Assembly: GCA_949317995.1 (NCBI GenBank)
Contig: OX439040.1
Span: 77,225,972-77,289,971, forward strand
Direction: 5' to 3'
Source of the DNA: Acholoe squamosa
Taxonomy: Eukaryota > Annelida > Polychaeta > Phyllodocida > Polynoidae
DNA: 64,000 bases
Shown: in pieces, positions 47,790 through 59,980 of the stretch
How the letters are laid out: the number at the start of each line of letters is the position of its first letter
How positions within the stretch are numbered: position 1 is the stretch's first letter
Made by a program: the position numbers and the translations under genes
Notes under the pieces: generated by a model
What the model was told of the DNA's origin: nothing
What the model saw: only the letters and a program-made list of their open reading frames with translations
Database searches by the model: none

Positions 47790-48640
47790 TTTGTAATGCA
47801 GCCAGGCGGCAAGTAGGATTATAAGTTTATGTAATTCACAGTTGAATACATCTATAATAGGGTGTTACATCGAAAATTATTTTTTGTCTCACATATCATC
47901 CACAAGGTAAGTCTAAGTAAATTTTTCATGGCATGGTTTCCATGAAAAAAAGACAGGGTTTCCTCTCGCCAACCCTATCCCGATCAGCAATGGAGCATTG
48001 GGCCATGCTTGTCCATGCTTGGTCCAATATAAGCCGACATTTGCCCAATATAAGCCGACATTGGCCCAATGTGTCCTTGCTACCTAGGATGATAAAAGTA
48101 CATGGGCTAGCCTGCTAAAACACTAGCTTTTTTCTTGGAAGTAGCCATCCTCAAGGGGTCTCTATAGAGGTAGATTTGGCAGAAAATTAGCCCTACCTAC
48201 AAACCCTGTTTCACTCTGGGCTTGAAAGAATTTTTTCAACTTCAGCGGTGTGACTCGCGAGCACGTTAACTGAACATTTACCTCCGTATGTCACGAACTG
48301 CTGCTAATTCCTATAATTATACCACATAACTAGGGTTAAACATTGAAATAATGAGGAATTTCAGCCAGGTTTGGCTGGATTTAACATGAGTCACACTTTT
48401 ACACCAGAATCAGTGCAGGAAAGCAAATGCGACTTCCGGTTGGCCGGGTTGATGTGACCCACATCTTCTAAAACAACTCATAGGGTATTTTTCATTGTAG
48501 GTCAACAAGTGTCAATTGAATTATATCAAATACAACCAAGTTTTAAAAAATATATAAGAAGGTTCTCTTGGGTCTGTCTGTTTAGCTGAACAGCTATTGA
48601 TAAGTTTCATAGTCAGGAAGATATAGATTACATTGCCCTA
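47790..48640. other. No gene seen
   Basis: Spacer. A short direct repeat, AATATAAGCCGACATTKGCC, occurs twice near 48030-48065. Confidence 0.4.
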
Positions 48641-49388
48641 CACTGCAAAAATGGTGTTTAGATCCTAAACACAATTCTAAACATATTCTTGCAACGTTTT
48701 TGTAATCACATTAATTTCCTAAACATGTTTAGCCAAAAAATGTGCTTAGCTCAAGTGTTTAGAAATGTAGGTGTTTAGGTTAAAACTTTATGTTTAGATA
48801 TATGAATTTTTGTGTTTAGGTGTTTATGAATTTTTGTGTTTAGATGTTTAAATGATTTGATGGAGAGTTGAGGTTTGCAGACATGTATGCATCAAAAACC
48901 AGAGATATACATATTTTTTTCTCATTTACTGGGGGGGGGGGCATCAGCAGGTATTAACTTGTCAAAGTCTCCAAAGTTATGCTTATGATGGTGGCATGAG
49001 GTGAATCTACTCAATTTTCTATTGCCCTTTCTATTCACATGACATTCTATGAAATGAATCCATGATAAATATGGGATTTGGGGACATTTGTCACAACAAT
49101 TTATTATAACTGTGTGCAGATAGTCCATTCAAAGGTAGTGCTGCTACCTGGTGTGTATTCAACATCCAAGTATCTAAACATATTGATGTTTAAATCTAAA
49201 CACCTATTATTCCACTGTCTGAACTCTAAACATCTAAACATGGTTAGCGTAAATGTTTATGTTGTTAAAATAAAAGTGTTCATTTCCTAAATGTGTAGTC
49301 GATGAGACACCTAACTGACCTATATGTTTAGGATTTAAACGTGTTTAGACCTAAACATGTTTAAAATCTAAAAACCATTTTTGCAGTG
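48641..49388. mobile_element. CACTGCAAAAATGG MITE built of TTTAGA/TAAACA motifs
   Basis: The left end CACTGCAAAAATGGTGTTTA faces AAACCATTTTTGCAGTG at the right. TA lies on both sides, consistent with Tc1/mariner-type insertion. Both subterminal regions are packed with GTGTTTAGA and CTAAACA motifs. It is 748 bp with no coding capacity. Confidence 0.7.
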
Positions 49389-50112
49389 TAGGGATTATAG
49401 GGCCAGCAGGTACGGGTCAATTGACCATTTTCAGGGCCAGCAGTTAAGGGCTCACAGGCTTAGAGTTATCATTTGATACTCTTTTGTTTTTGATTTGAGG
49501 ATTCAAAAAGATTGATCAGAAGGACAAGGAGAGGAACACGCCCATCTTTACCCACCTTTGAGAAAACCTAAATGCCAGTGAACATAGAGAGAATACTTAT
49601 TTCTCCATATTCGCCGTCTTCAGTTTGCATTTTTGGTTGGGGCCTTTCCTGCAGTTATGTATTAGAAATGATAATGCCCTATAATGCGTATAATGTAATT
49701 ATCATAAACAATTACACTGAAAGGTTTTCGTTTCAAAGGAAATGATTATTCATAGTATGAAACAATCTTGTCAGCCTAATCATTTCAATGAAAGAAGATT
49801 GCTTAAATGTTATGAATTAACCCCCTGGGTCTACAGCATCAGACTAACTCAAATCGGATAATAATATGTCATGCACTCGGAAACAGGAGTTCAGGATCCG
49901 ATTTCGGGGTTAATCATAAGATAACGAAATGGAATAAAAAGAAAGAAAGAAGAGATCCCAACCTAGAGGCCTAGATATTTCGGCCTAGAACCGATTTAGT
50001 CTATGTTATAATAATCATTATATCATGTCAGAAAAAGTGTATTTATAAAAGAGTGAACATGAGTAAATCCAATCGCCCCCCTCCCAACCCAACTACCCAC
50101 TACCCCTACCTT
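49389..50112. other. No gene seen; dispersed repeat at about 49700-49825
   Basis: The text AATCATTTCAATGAAAGAAG and ATGAATTAACCCCC is shared with 2680-2720 and with both flanks of the MITE at 58478. It serves as an empty site for that insertion. Confidence 0.5.
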
Positions 50113-50334
50113 CCCAGCAAATTGTCGTGAGTCCTCGTCAACCTGTGTGAAGTGGCTCACACATGTCGTTAGATGGAACACGACGTCGTTATAGCACAAG
50201 ATCACCAGGAATAGCAATTGCTATGCCATGTGAGTCTAACACACAGTGGCGAAAGATGACGGAATGAGTTATCACTCAAAAAGGAGTCACCATTGATGAC
50301 AAATCATGGCGACAGATGACGACAATTTGCTGGG
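50113..50334 (+). mobile_element. MITE with CCCAGCAAATTGTCG ends, complete copy
   Basis: CCCAGCAAATTGTCGTGAGT at the left and GACGACAATTTGCTGGG at the right are inverted ends of about 16 bp. It is 222 bp. An inverted copy lies at 54709-54930 and a left fragment at 36055. The target duplication is unclear. Confidence 0.8.
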
Positions 50335-50740
50335 TTACCTATGGCTGTGAAGTGGGGGGACGGCAGCCAGTCTAAATTCGACCTTGTCAAATCAGACAAG
50401 AATAATGATAATAGAAAAGTGTTGAGGCTACCTTGGTAGAGACTGTGGTCCGTGAAGATAGTCTATGGTTGTAAAAAAAGTATTCAGCACACACTTAGTT
50501 ATCTTGTTGATAGATAAGGGATGCCTCGTGTTATCCTATACCGTTGGCAGTAAGTGTAAGATGTTAAATTATGGCCCTTCCTTTTTTTTCTTTACCTGAC
50601 TTGTTCATTTCCCCAATAGTACTATACCGTTATACCTCTTATGTAAGGCGCTCCTAGCGTATAAGATGCACTCTGATTTCATGTCGGACATAGAAGTCGC
50701 ACCTGGACTGGGCCAGAGTCAAGAGTCTGGGTAGTGTTAA

Positions 50741-51054
50741 CCCTGTGAGTGCCGCTGACGCAATAATGTAACATGCACATCGGTTGTCATGATACATGAA
50801 TGAAGTGAATCTGCTCACCAGGACTACATTCATGCATCATGCCGGCCCTATGGGGTTGATACACTCCCGGAGAATCAGGATGATGCTCCAAAGAAGTATT
50901 GTTGAGACTGCCCACCAGCACTTTATTGGAGCATCATGCTGACCCTGTGTGGTTGCATAAATGAATAAATGCGGCCCTTGCTAGTTACCCGCCAGGGCTG
51001 CATTTATGACGACCAATGGACATGTGCCTTAGTGCATCAGCAGTCTTTAAACGG
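50741..51054. mobile_element. piggyBac-like MITE with TTAA on both sides
   Basis: TTAA at 50737-50740 and 51055-51058 flank CCCTGTGAGTGCCGCTGACG and CAGTCTTTAAACGG. The subterminal inverted motif GCTGAYGCA-ATG-ACAT-C is found at both ends. It is 314 bp and non-coding. Confidence 0.6.
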
Positions 51055-52452
51055 TTAATAAATGCCCTATGGAGGGACACTCCTAAGGGCACAGTGTTAA
51101 ATAGGTACCAGTGGCTTTGTGTGTTGAGTGGACGTGTCATCAATGTGCTGTGGCTAACCTAAGTGCCCTTCCTTTCTCACACCCCCTGCCGCCACACTTT
51201 CTAGCAATAAATCACATCCACTTGCATTCCCAAATACACGACTTTATCGGCCCTTTTTCATAAATCGGCATGTCCTTGTCTTCTAGAAAAGGGATCCTCA
51301 AGGGAAAACCCTTATCCCTAAGAAAAAAAGCAGTCACTGAGTCTTGTGTATTCCTGGTAGCATTTCATCTACAAAAAAGTCACTGTTTTCGTATATATAA
51401 AAAGGGGTGCATATATACTTACCAGAAAATCCTTTCAAAAGGGGTCATTTTTTGAGGGATGGACCCCTCCTTTTAACCCCGCCCGCTACACTTGATATCC
51501 AATCGGTACACACAAATCTGCGTTCCCCAAAACGCGAAGTAATTACGGTCTGTTGTCATCATCTCCCTAAAACTTAGAAAAAAGGGGTCCTTCTTTCAAA
51601 TTATCATGTCAGTGGAATTTTAGAATAGGGGTTGTCATTCTCCAGCCGGGATCAGTGCTTCTCATGTCTGGACATTTAAGGATATCATTTGACCATAAGA
51701 ATGAAAAATTGCAATGATATCAAAATTAAAAAGTCATTGGGTCAAATCTATATTCATTGGAGGGTAGTCTTTTTATGAAACAAAAAAGGGTGATTTCAAA
51801 CCTCCAAAAGTCAGCGTTTCTAGGGAAAAGGGGTAATTTTCTTGACTAAATCAGTAGGTATTAAAGGGGGTAATTGTTGGAACGCATGGTGTGTTTATTC
51901 TTTGGTTACCAATGCAGGGGCCGGGCTTTCACCCCACCACCTATCATTAGCAGATCTGTGAAGGGGGCAGGGCACTGGGGGGAGGGCACATCATACTGTC
52001 TCAATTTGTGGTTTGCTGCAATTACCCTTTTACCTATCCATAAATCCACAGGTATTTATGCAAACCAATATCTTACATTAAGATTTTTTTCAATGAGCGC
52101 TACTCTCCCCAAATTACAACGTTAAAATCAGCGTCTTATATATATGCGACTGTCTACGGTATTTGATATATTCATGAACGCACAGAACCAAGATTGCCAT
52201 GACTATGCCTGAGGAATATATTGTCAAGATAAATATATAACAGTGTCTCTGGAGAAGGATGAAAGACGGAGTCCCGTTGACGTCATTTCAAATCATTTCA
52301 AAATCAGATGATTAAACTGAAATATTTTTTCTTCTAAAGTTTTGAAAATGAATCAAATGAGAAAAGATAATTGATGCGACAATCAAAATTGAAAAGTATT
52401 GATTTATTCAACTTTGTTTTGAACATCATAGTTGGCCTCGGTTTCGGCCTGG
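51055..52452. other. No gene seen
   Basis: The block near 51265-51330 resembles 8930-9020. ORFs at 51270-51455 and 51874-52125 have no domain or splice support. Confidence 0.4.
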
Positions 52453-52492
52453 ATGTATATTGCCATTATAATGGCGGCGGTTCCTAGCTCAA
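52453..52492 (+). CDS. Gene C, candidate first coding exon
   Basis: ATGGCGGCGGTTCCTAGCTC runs to a consensus donor, CAA|GTAAGT at 52492/52493. It encodes MAAVPSS plus one base. An in-frame upstream ATG at 52453 would add MYIAII. The AATGGCGGC context resembles YY1-type starts at animal promoters. The exon ends in phase 1 and can be joined in frame to 62203-62355, where the junction codon would be Asn. This link across 9.7 kb is inference. Confidence 0.35.
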
Positions 52493-54708
52493 GTAAGTGT
52501 TTTCCCTTTTAATCTGATTAAAAGTGAATGATCCTGTGCTTAATGCTTTATGAATTCAAAGTTGACGTTACGGTGAAGGGTAATGTTTTAAAGGTGATCA
52601 AGAACCGTATCGAAGCATCTTGATCAAATGCCGACTATGTATTCCCAGGCCGGGAGGGTGACAGCTCCCGGTCGTGATAAGAAAACAGTGCCATTGACAC
52701 CAAACTGGCACTATGGCACCCCTAAATACTTCCTATATCGCTTCTATGTAAACTAATTCTAATCCTACACAACTTTATATTCAACTCCGTTTGTTCATTC
52801 AACTATATTCGTTTTTTTACTTGGGTGGGGACCAAAATTGTGCCGATGTCAACCATTGTGGATTTCGCTGGTTACTCACTTAGTTGTAGAAAAACAACGT
52901 GGATCTGTGGATCTTCCCTGGCATAACTTAAGTTATTATTAACCATGATAATTCATGTAGATATTAGTATACCTGCTCATAAAACGTATTATCATTAACA
53001 AAAGCAGTGAATAAATCTATTCGCTGTTAACATAGTTTATTATAGCATTGTTCATATTGTATTAATGTACATATTACACTGTATAACAGGACAACTCGGA
53101 CCAGTACGCGTCCCCCTATTGCAGTATAAATAAACAATTTTGAATTGAATTGAATTGAACAAGCATTCAGTCATATGTATAACGTAAAACCTCGTGTGTG
53201 AGGCGCACCCCATGTATAAAACGCACCGTGAGTCCGGGAAATTCAGGTAGGGCGCTGGTAGGGCCATATTTTATTTTGTTTCAATCCTTGGGTTTAATAC
53301 TGTTCAATAGTGTAAAAAGTTAAATCCTCGCCTATACGGCGCACCCCTAACTTGAGCTGACGATATGTGATCCCAGAAGGCACCAGACTGAACATGCTCG
53401 GTGCCACTCCCATGTGCCTTCTCTATCCAAGATGGCTGCCATGTGATCAAAATCTACACGATCGGGTTATACGCACTCAGTTTTGAACATTATTTAAAGA
53501 ATTAAAAAATCGCCTTTTCATCAATTAATTCGAGGTCAAACGCCTCAGAATTATGGTTTGTAGGTCAAGGAGAAAACACCCAGGTAAAGTCTAGACTTAG
53601 AACTTTTTTTAAATGAACCCACCGAAAATCCTTTCCCAAAAGAGAATTTTGACAAATTTACACTCACTTCAGATATGCAAAATTTGTATGACGAATTTCC
53701 AAGACACACTTTACAATTTTATATCATAATATAAGTATACTTCTGAGAAAAAGGTGACCACTGGGATTTGGAGATGAACACAGGTCGCGGTGGAGTTGGA
53801 CGGCACTGGCCTGTATAGCGATATTGCCGGATGTCTCCCAGCGAATTCCGTCAACACAACCAGATTGCTGGCGGGCTGCCCCCCCTTCTACCCCCCCCCC
53901 CCACCCCATTAGCCGATACGTATTAACGGGGGTCTGTTTTCTCACATAAGACCCCATTGGAAATAGCGGTTATTCACTTTCTAATTCGTTCATGCATCAT
54001 CTCCCTGTTCAAAATCTTGGATCTGTAATTCTGGAAACTATAGAATTTGGATTCTCTCTATATGCTTCACTGCTAAGTCTATGTCGGTTAAAATGAGTGT
54101 CATTTCGAATAGATAACGGGGTTTCAAAAACAGTCAACAGAGAATCATCTAAATAGATAAGGTTCAAGGGGGTGTGACTCGAATTAAGGAATTTATCTTT
54201 GCACCATATAGATCCCCTTACCACTCTTTTTTTTACCAAGCAGTGAAAGAAAATGATTAGGGAGTACTTGATTTAAAATCAGACCATAGGTCCCAAAACA
54301 CCCTTTTTCCAGTCACCCGACCGACACTATAGCAAAACAGAGCCGATTCTACCCCTTTTTTCTTACATTTGACAATTTTTGATAATTCTTCATGTTTTTT
54401 TCCCATTCATTTCTTTGGAGTTGCAAGCTGCGTCAGGGTCCGGGAGCGTAGCGATCATAGCAACTCCATTATGTTTTCGGTTTTCTCCCTGTCACCTATG
54501 ACGTCATTGGTGACGTCATGCCGCCTCAGTGACATCACCCACAGTGGCTAGAGATGGAGTGGCAACTCCTATCCATGGTCCTTGCCACATTTTTCTTGTT
54601 CTTGTTGATCATCTTTGAGTGACAAAAAATCTTTGAGTTGTAAATCATGCAGTTGAGGCACTTCTTCCCAAATAGTCCTACAGTGGGCAAACGAGGCCTG
54701 CATCACTT
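52493..54708. other. No exon seen; LINE-like tail and tandem CRE-like sites
   Basis: ATAAACAATTTTGAATTGAA near 53128, read in reverse, resembles a LINE 3' tail with ATTCA units. Two TGACGTCA palindromes lie at 54499-54506 and 54511-54518. The minus-strand ORFs are unsupported. Confidence 0.4.
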
Positions 54709-54930
54709 CCAAGCAAATTGTCGTCATCTGTCGCCATGAGTATTCATCAATGGTGACTCCTTTTTGAGTGATAACTCATTCCGTCATCTTTCACCACTGT
54801 GTGTTAGATTCACGTGGCATATCAATTGCTATTCCTGGTGATCTTGTGCTTTAACGACGTCGTGTTCCATTGAGCGACATGTGTGAGCCACTTCACACAG
54901 GTTGACGAGGACTCACGACAATTTGCTGGG
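54709..54930 (-). mobile_element. MITE with CCCAGCAAATTGTCG ends, inverted copy
   Basis: The reverse complement of 50113-50334, with left end CCAAGCAAATTGTCGTCATC and right end CACGACAATTTGCTGGG. TTAA follows the right end, but the left flank is CACTT. Confidence 0.8.
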
Positions 54931-55249
54931 TTAAATGTTAATGAGCTAATGCCCACCAAGCCATTGTATAGTCTCCACCTCCAGTAGCATGCCTGTAATC
55001 AAATGTTTTGTGTAGGGACTCTCTTACGATACTTCCAACATTTATTAATTATTGATACCAAACTTGACTGTCTTTTTGCATTTCATAGTGCGATTTTGTC
55101 AGACAATTTTACAGGTGGTGGGATTTGAAAAGAAAAGAAAAATGAAATCAAAATCAAATGAAAAGACCCATGACAATAAACGTGCTTTACCTACCTGTTA
55201 TTACAGTAATTGTATCCTCCAAAACCTCCTTGAAATTTCTCCAGCTTTT

Positions 55250-56780
55250 AATAGCTCCTTGATTCTACATGTATAGGGCATCTGCAGCAGCTACTTCCAA
55301 CTGTTCCTAGCTCTATGACCCAATTGGACACGTCGGGCTGTTAATAGCTTAAAGAGCTCATTATAGCTCGAATATCATATAATGCAGCTCTAACTTTTAA
55401 TAAATCCATGAAATCAGGGTGTCAATAGCTCCAGCTATTCATAACTCGATCCATACATCTAGTGGACATCGATGTTTATAATGCCTTGATTATATATAAC
55501 GTATCTCAAACTTTTAACAGTTCAGTGATCCTTTGGGGCATCTCCAGCTGTTTAAAAACACCAATATGCTATAGGCCATAACTCCATAATTCTACAGGGC
55601 ATCTCTAGCTGTTAAAAGCTCCATAATTCTACAGGGCATCTCTAGCTGTTAATAGCTCCATATATCTACAGGGCATCTCCAGCTGTCCATAGCTCCATTA
55701 ATATATAGGGCATCTCCAGCTGTTAAAAGCTCCATAATTCTACAGGGCATCTCCAGCTGTAAAAAGCTCCATAATTCTACAGGGCATCTCCAGCTGTCAA
55801 TAGCTCCATAATTCTACAGGGCATCTCCAGCTGTCAATAGCTCCATAATTCTACAGGGCATCTCTAGCTGTTAAAAGCTCCATAATTCTATAGGGCATCT
55901 CCAGCTGTCAATAGCTCCATAATTCTACAGGGCATGTCCAGCTGTTAAAAGCTCCATAATTCTACAGGGCATCTCCAGCTGTCCATAGCTCCATAATTCT
56001 ACAGGGCATCTCCAGCTGTCAATAGCTCCATAATTCTACAGGGCATGTCCAACTGTTAAAAGCTCCATAATTCTACAGGGCATCTCCAGCTGTCCATAGC
56101 TCCATATATCTACAGGGCATCTCCAGCTGTCCATAGCTCCATAATTCTACAGGGCATGTCCAGCTGTTAAAAGCTCCATAATTCTACAGGGCATCTCCAG
56201 CTGTCAATAGCTCCATAATTCTACAGGGCATCTCTAGCTGTTAAAAGCTCCATAATTCTACAGGGCATCTCCAGCTGTCAATAGCTCCATAATTCTACAG
56301 GGTATCTCCAGCTGTCAATAGCTCCATAATTCTACAGGGCATCTCCAGCCGTCAATAGCTCCTTAATTCTACAGGGCATGTCCAGCTGTTAAAAGCTCCA
56401 TAATTCTACAGGGCATGTCCAGCTGTCAATAGCTCCATAATTCTACAGGGCATCTCCAGCTGTCAATAGCTCCATAATTCTACAGGGCATCTCCAGCTGT
56501 CAATAGCTCCATAATTCTACAGGGCATCTCCAGCTGTCAATAGCTCCATAATTCTACAGGGTATCTCCAGCTGTCAATAGCTCCATAATTCTACAGGGCA
56601 TCTCCAGCCGTCAATAGCTCCTTAATTCTACAGGGCATCTCCAGCTGTCAATAGCTCCATAATTCTATAGGGCATCTCCAGCTGTCAATAGCTCCATAAT
56701 TCTACAGGGCATCTCCAGCTGTCAATAGCTCCATAATTCTACAGGGCATCTCCAGCTTTCAATAGCTCCATAATTCTATA
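55250..56780. repeat. 37-bp minisatellite, about 33 good copies
   Basis: The unit is AGCTCCATAATTCTACAGGG followed by CATCTCCAGCTGTCAAT. Copies are diverged at 55250-55560 and regular from 55560. Variants carry GTTAAA or GTCCAT in place of GTCAAT, and CATGTCC in place of CATCTCC. No long ORF results. Confidence 0.95.
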
Positions 56781-57045
56781 CAACAGAGAGGCATAGAGGA
56801 TTTTGCTTCATAGATTCGTGTAATTCACAATATGGTTGTCAAAGTATTGGCTTCTTCCTCAGGATTCACGAATAGCAATGCCACATGCTTTTATGAATAA
56901 TCCTCTATTGTCAAAATGGTGTACATATAAAGTTTTGTGAAACCGTGATTTAGGAGAATACGGATACATGGTATGATTGAACAATAGCAGATTGCTGCAA
57001 TTAGAAAGTCCATTATCGCATACAGCTGGCATCTTGTGAATATTT
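56781..57045. other. Nothing recognised
   Basis: Short unique spacer between a minisatellite and a MITE fragment. Confidence 0.4.
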
Positions 57046-57274
57046 CATGGATAAACACCTAGAAATATAAATGTTTAAAACCTTAACACCTAGTTTCAGC
57101 TTATTTTCTATCCATTTACAATCTAAACATAGAAACATTGTCAGTGCAATTGTTTAGGTAATTATAATTTGAATGTTCAAATCCTAAACGCATGGTAAAC
57201 TAAAAACCTGCTGAACCAAATTAATTAGATTTAGATCTAAACATGTTTAAAACCTAAACACCATTTTTGCAGTG
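57046..57274. mobile_element. Right-end fragment of the CACTGCAAAAATGG MITE
   Basis: It ends ACCTAAACACCATTTTTGCAGTG followed by TA, like 49388. The interior has the same TTTAAAACC and CTAAACA motifs. The left end is missing. Confidence 0.65.
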
Positions 57275-57299
57275 TAGCATGCATACACTAAGTATTTAG

Positions 57300-58001
57300 A
57301 TCTTAACATATTTACAAGGTAATGATTTGTCCCAGTCTTGAATATTGTTCATTTTATATAGGCAGTGCCCATCGAGCAGAACTCCTAAAATTACAGAGGC
57401 TTCAAAATTATGCCCTCAGGGTTTGCCTATGTGTAAGAGTAAGAGGTATGAGTATAGAAGCATTACATAGAGAGTGCAAGGCTGATATGCTTGAACGTCT
57501 CCACCTACTACTTATCATGTGGAAAAAAGCTCATGCTGGCGAAGCACTTAAACATGCACAGGTTCGCACAAGAGGTGACAGGAAGATCAGGTTCCATAAA
57601 AGGAGAGCAAATAGCAGTTTTTATCAGAAATCACCCTATTACCAGGGGATCACCCTATGGGATACTTTAGATCATACCACCCAAAAGCCCCCAACAAGGC
57701 GCCGGTTTAAGATCGCCATAGAGAAGCTTGGGTATTAAAACCATTATTGACCTGTGTTTTTTCACTAGCCTTGGGCTATCTACCATTTATCATTCACTCT
57801 TGCATGCAAAACCCTTATGTTTTGATCAGTATTATATGTTGAGTTATTTACATTCTTATATGTTTATTATTTGAAGATTGAGTGATGGCACACAGGAATT
57901 AGTTTAGCACCGTAAGGTGAACCTGGATAATGATGTGATCCCTTATGAGTGCGCGGAAAAACGCCCTGATTGGACGACCATGCAATAAATCAATCAATCA
58001 A
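57300..58001 (+). pseudogene. 5'-truncated CR1-like LINE: RT C-terminus and 3' tail
   Basis: The ORF 57322-57738 (138 aa) starts inside the RT C-terminal region: PSLEYCSFYIGSAHRAELLK, LQRLQNYALR and WKKAHAGEALKHAQ, and ends RRRFKIAIEKLGY. The LQRLQN-ALR motif is typical of the region after the palm in CR1/L2-like RTs. The YADD core and everything upstream are missing. A 260-bp 3' UTR follows and ends AATAAATCAATCAATCAAC. The frame is intact, so truncation at insertion is more likely than decay. Confidence 0.8.
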
Positions 58002-58087
58002 CATTGTAACAATATAACATAATCTAACATTGTGGTTATACTCAGGCCTGTGTAAGATAGAGGCATGGGAGGCAATTCATAAGTTAA

Positions 58088-58337
58088 CCCTTTAAGGTTG
58101 CTGATGCAGGAGTGCATCATGCCCATCAGTCTAAATGATGCAAATGAAGTTCTGGCCGGCAGTCTCTCTAGCACTTCATTGGAGCATCATGCCGACTCTA
58201 GGGGATGGATACATATACTCCCGGAGGGTTGGTATGATGCTGCAATGAAGTGCTTGTGCTTGCCAGCACTTTATTGGTGCATCATGACTACCGATGAGCA
58301 TGATGCATTTTTGCATCAGCGGCAATAAAAGCTAGGG
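58088..58337. mobile_element. piggyBac-like MITE with long inverted ends
   Basis: TTAA precedes CCCTTTAAGGTTGCTGATGC; the right end is AAAAGCTAGGG followed by TTTAA, a damaged TTAA. Both ends carry GCTGATGCA-GAGTGCATCATG-like inverted motifs. It is 250 bp. The ORF at 58098-58328 lies inside and is not supported. Confidence 0.6.
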
Positions 58338-58477
58338 TTTAAGAATTATGTGGTATAGATTTTATTTGAAAACATGCCCTATAGATTTTTACAAAAAAAA
58401 TGCAAACGTTTCCATGAAAGATTTTGTTACAATGAACGTATTATTCACAGCATGAAACGATCATGTAAATCTGGAGG

Positions 58478-58830
58478 GTGTTGCTCCTATAGTAAAAGGA
58501 AGAGCTGGCTAAAAATGCCCTCGTTTCCAGTCCTTTCTTTTCGTGTAGCTATAACTTGTCCCCTTTGTTGCTCACAAGTGGACATTCAAGTATGGTGCTA
58601 AAAAAAGGGGGATTTGAGTAGGTACCTAGTTGGGAGAAGTCAGTCAGTATAATAAACTATAGAGTGTGTGACATGAGTAGGTACCTGATAGTGCAGCTCT
58701 CTCTGTTTTAAACAAGGCAGGTGACTTTTCAGACTAATGTGGTGAGTGCAAGTTGAATGGTGAAGCAGAGCGTGACTTCTTTTGAAAAGAGGGTACCTAC
58801 TGACAGCTCTTTTTACCATATGAGCAACAC
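58478..58830 (+). mobile_element. MITE family GTGTTGCTCC, copy 3, nested in another repeat
   Basis: The ends GTGTTGCTCCTATAGTAAAA and ATGAGCAACAC are inverted. The interior matches 28196-28546 almost base for base. The flanks (AGCATGAAACGATCATGTAA and GATTTCAATGAAAGAA) are two halves of the repeat seen whole at 49740-49825, with CTGG on both sides as a possible target duplication. Confidence 0.85.
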
Positions 58831-59749
58831 GCTCCTGGTGATTTCAATGAAAGAATCTATTTTAAAGTTATGAATTAACCCCGCTGACATTTTGATTACT
58901 GATATATCCATCCGATGGCCTAAGTATAGGTTTTATATACAGTCAAAATAATCTAAATAATGAATAGATATAAACACAAGATTGGTATTGTTGTTAAGAC
59001 GAGGAAGTCTGACTTTACTTTGCTTACATATGTAACACAAACCTACTTCTGGCAGGCTATTATACTTGCTTTAAGTCTATGATTATTTTATAATGATTAT
59101 GATATATTATAAGAAAAAAAGCACAGTCACAAATATTTATTGAGTAAGAACCCACTGCACTCGCTCCCCTCCATCACCCCTACCCCTACCCTACTAAAGT
59201 GCAGAAGGCTGCAGCCGGTCTAGTAGGCAATGTATAATTCAAAAACATGTTTTATTTATAATTTTGCCTAACAAGAGAACGATATGCTTATAAAAAAATT
59301 GAATAACTTGTCCCGGCTACGTTATGTATGTTAGCAGGGGTAAATAGCAGGCATGGATTAGGCCCTGAGAGGGTCCATGGGGTATCCATTTTTCGTCCTC
59401 TCATATATAATATGGCACATATGGTCCCGCTAGAACCTTTTGTTCAGAAATCATACGAATAAAACCCTCCTATTCTTCCCTCAACGTTGTACTAACAATA
59501 CTATATTAGCTGATACTGCACTAATAATGTTTGTAGCTATGCTGACAAATGTTGAGTCGTAAAAGTTACCTGTCGTTGTTACCTGGAAGAACTGCGTCCT
59601 TAATTCTCCCTGTGTAGCGTCTGTCAGTACTTCTGTCTGCTGGTAGTTGAAACGCTGTCTAGACGCCACCCGGACGCGCTCAGGACGCTACTTTATCATT
59701 TGGATACGAACCGTGACACTCACTTGACTCATGAGCCAAGTTTTTCTAA
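58831..59749. other. No gene seen
   Basis: Spacer with short ORFs only. Confidence 0.4.
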
Positions 59750-59980
59750 GGGAGTGATCATTTTTTAACAACAGGGGGGGGGGGGGGCTGGCGGGTTTGC
59801 CCATAAGGGACAAAATTGTGTGCGAACGTCTTCTTTTAGCCTATAGTAATGCGCAGGGTTTTCCACTGAAAACAGATGAAATTATTTTGACCCCCCATCA
59901 GAGGTGTTGAAAAAATTCTGACCCCCCCCCCGGTCAAGGGGTTGAAAAAATTCTGACCCCCCCCCCTCAAACCCACCAGC
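59750..59980. mobile_element. Harbinger-like MITE, right end missing
   Basis: TAA then GGGAGTGATCATTTTTTAAC at the left, and the same CTGACCCCCCC/GGTCAAGGGGTTGAAAAAAT interior as 29203. The copy stops after CTCAAACCCACCAGC without the right terminal repeat. Confidence 0.7.
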
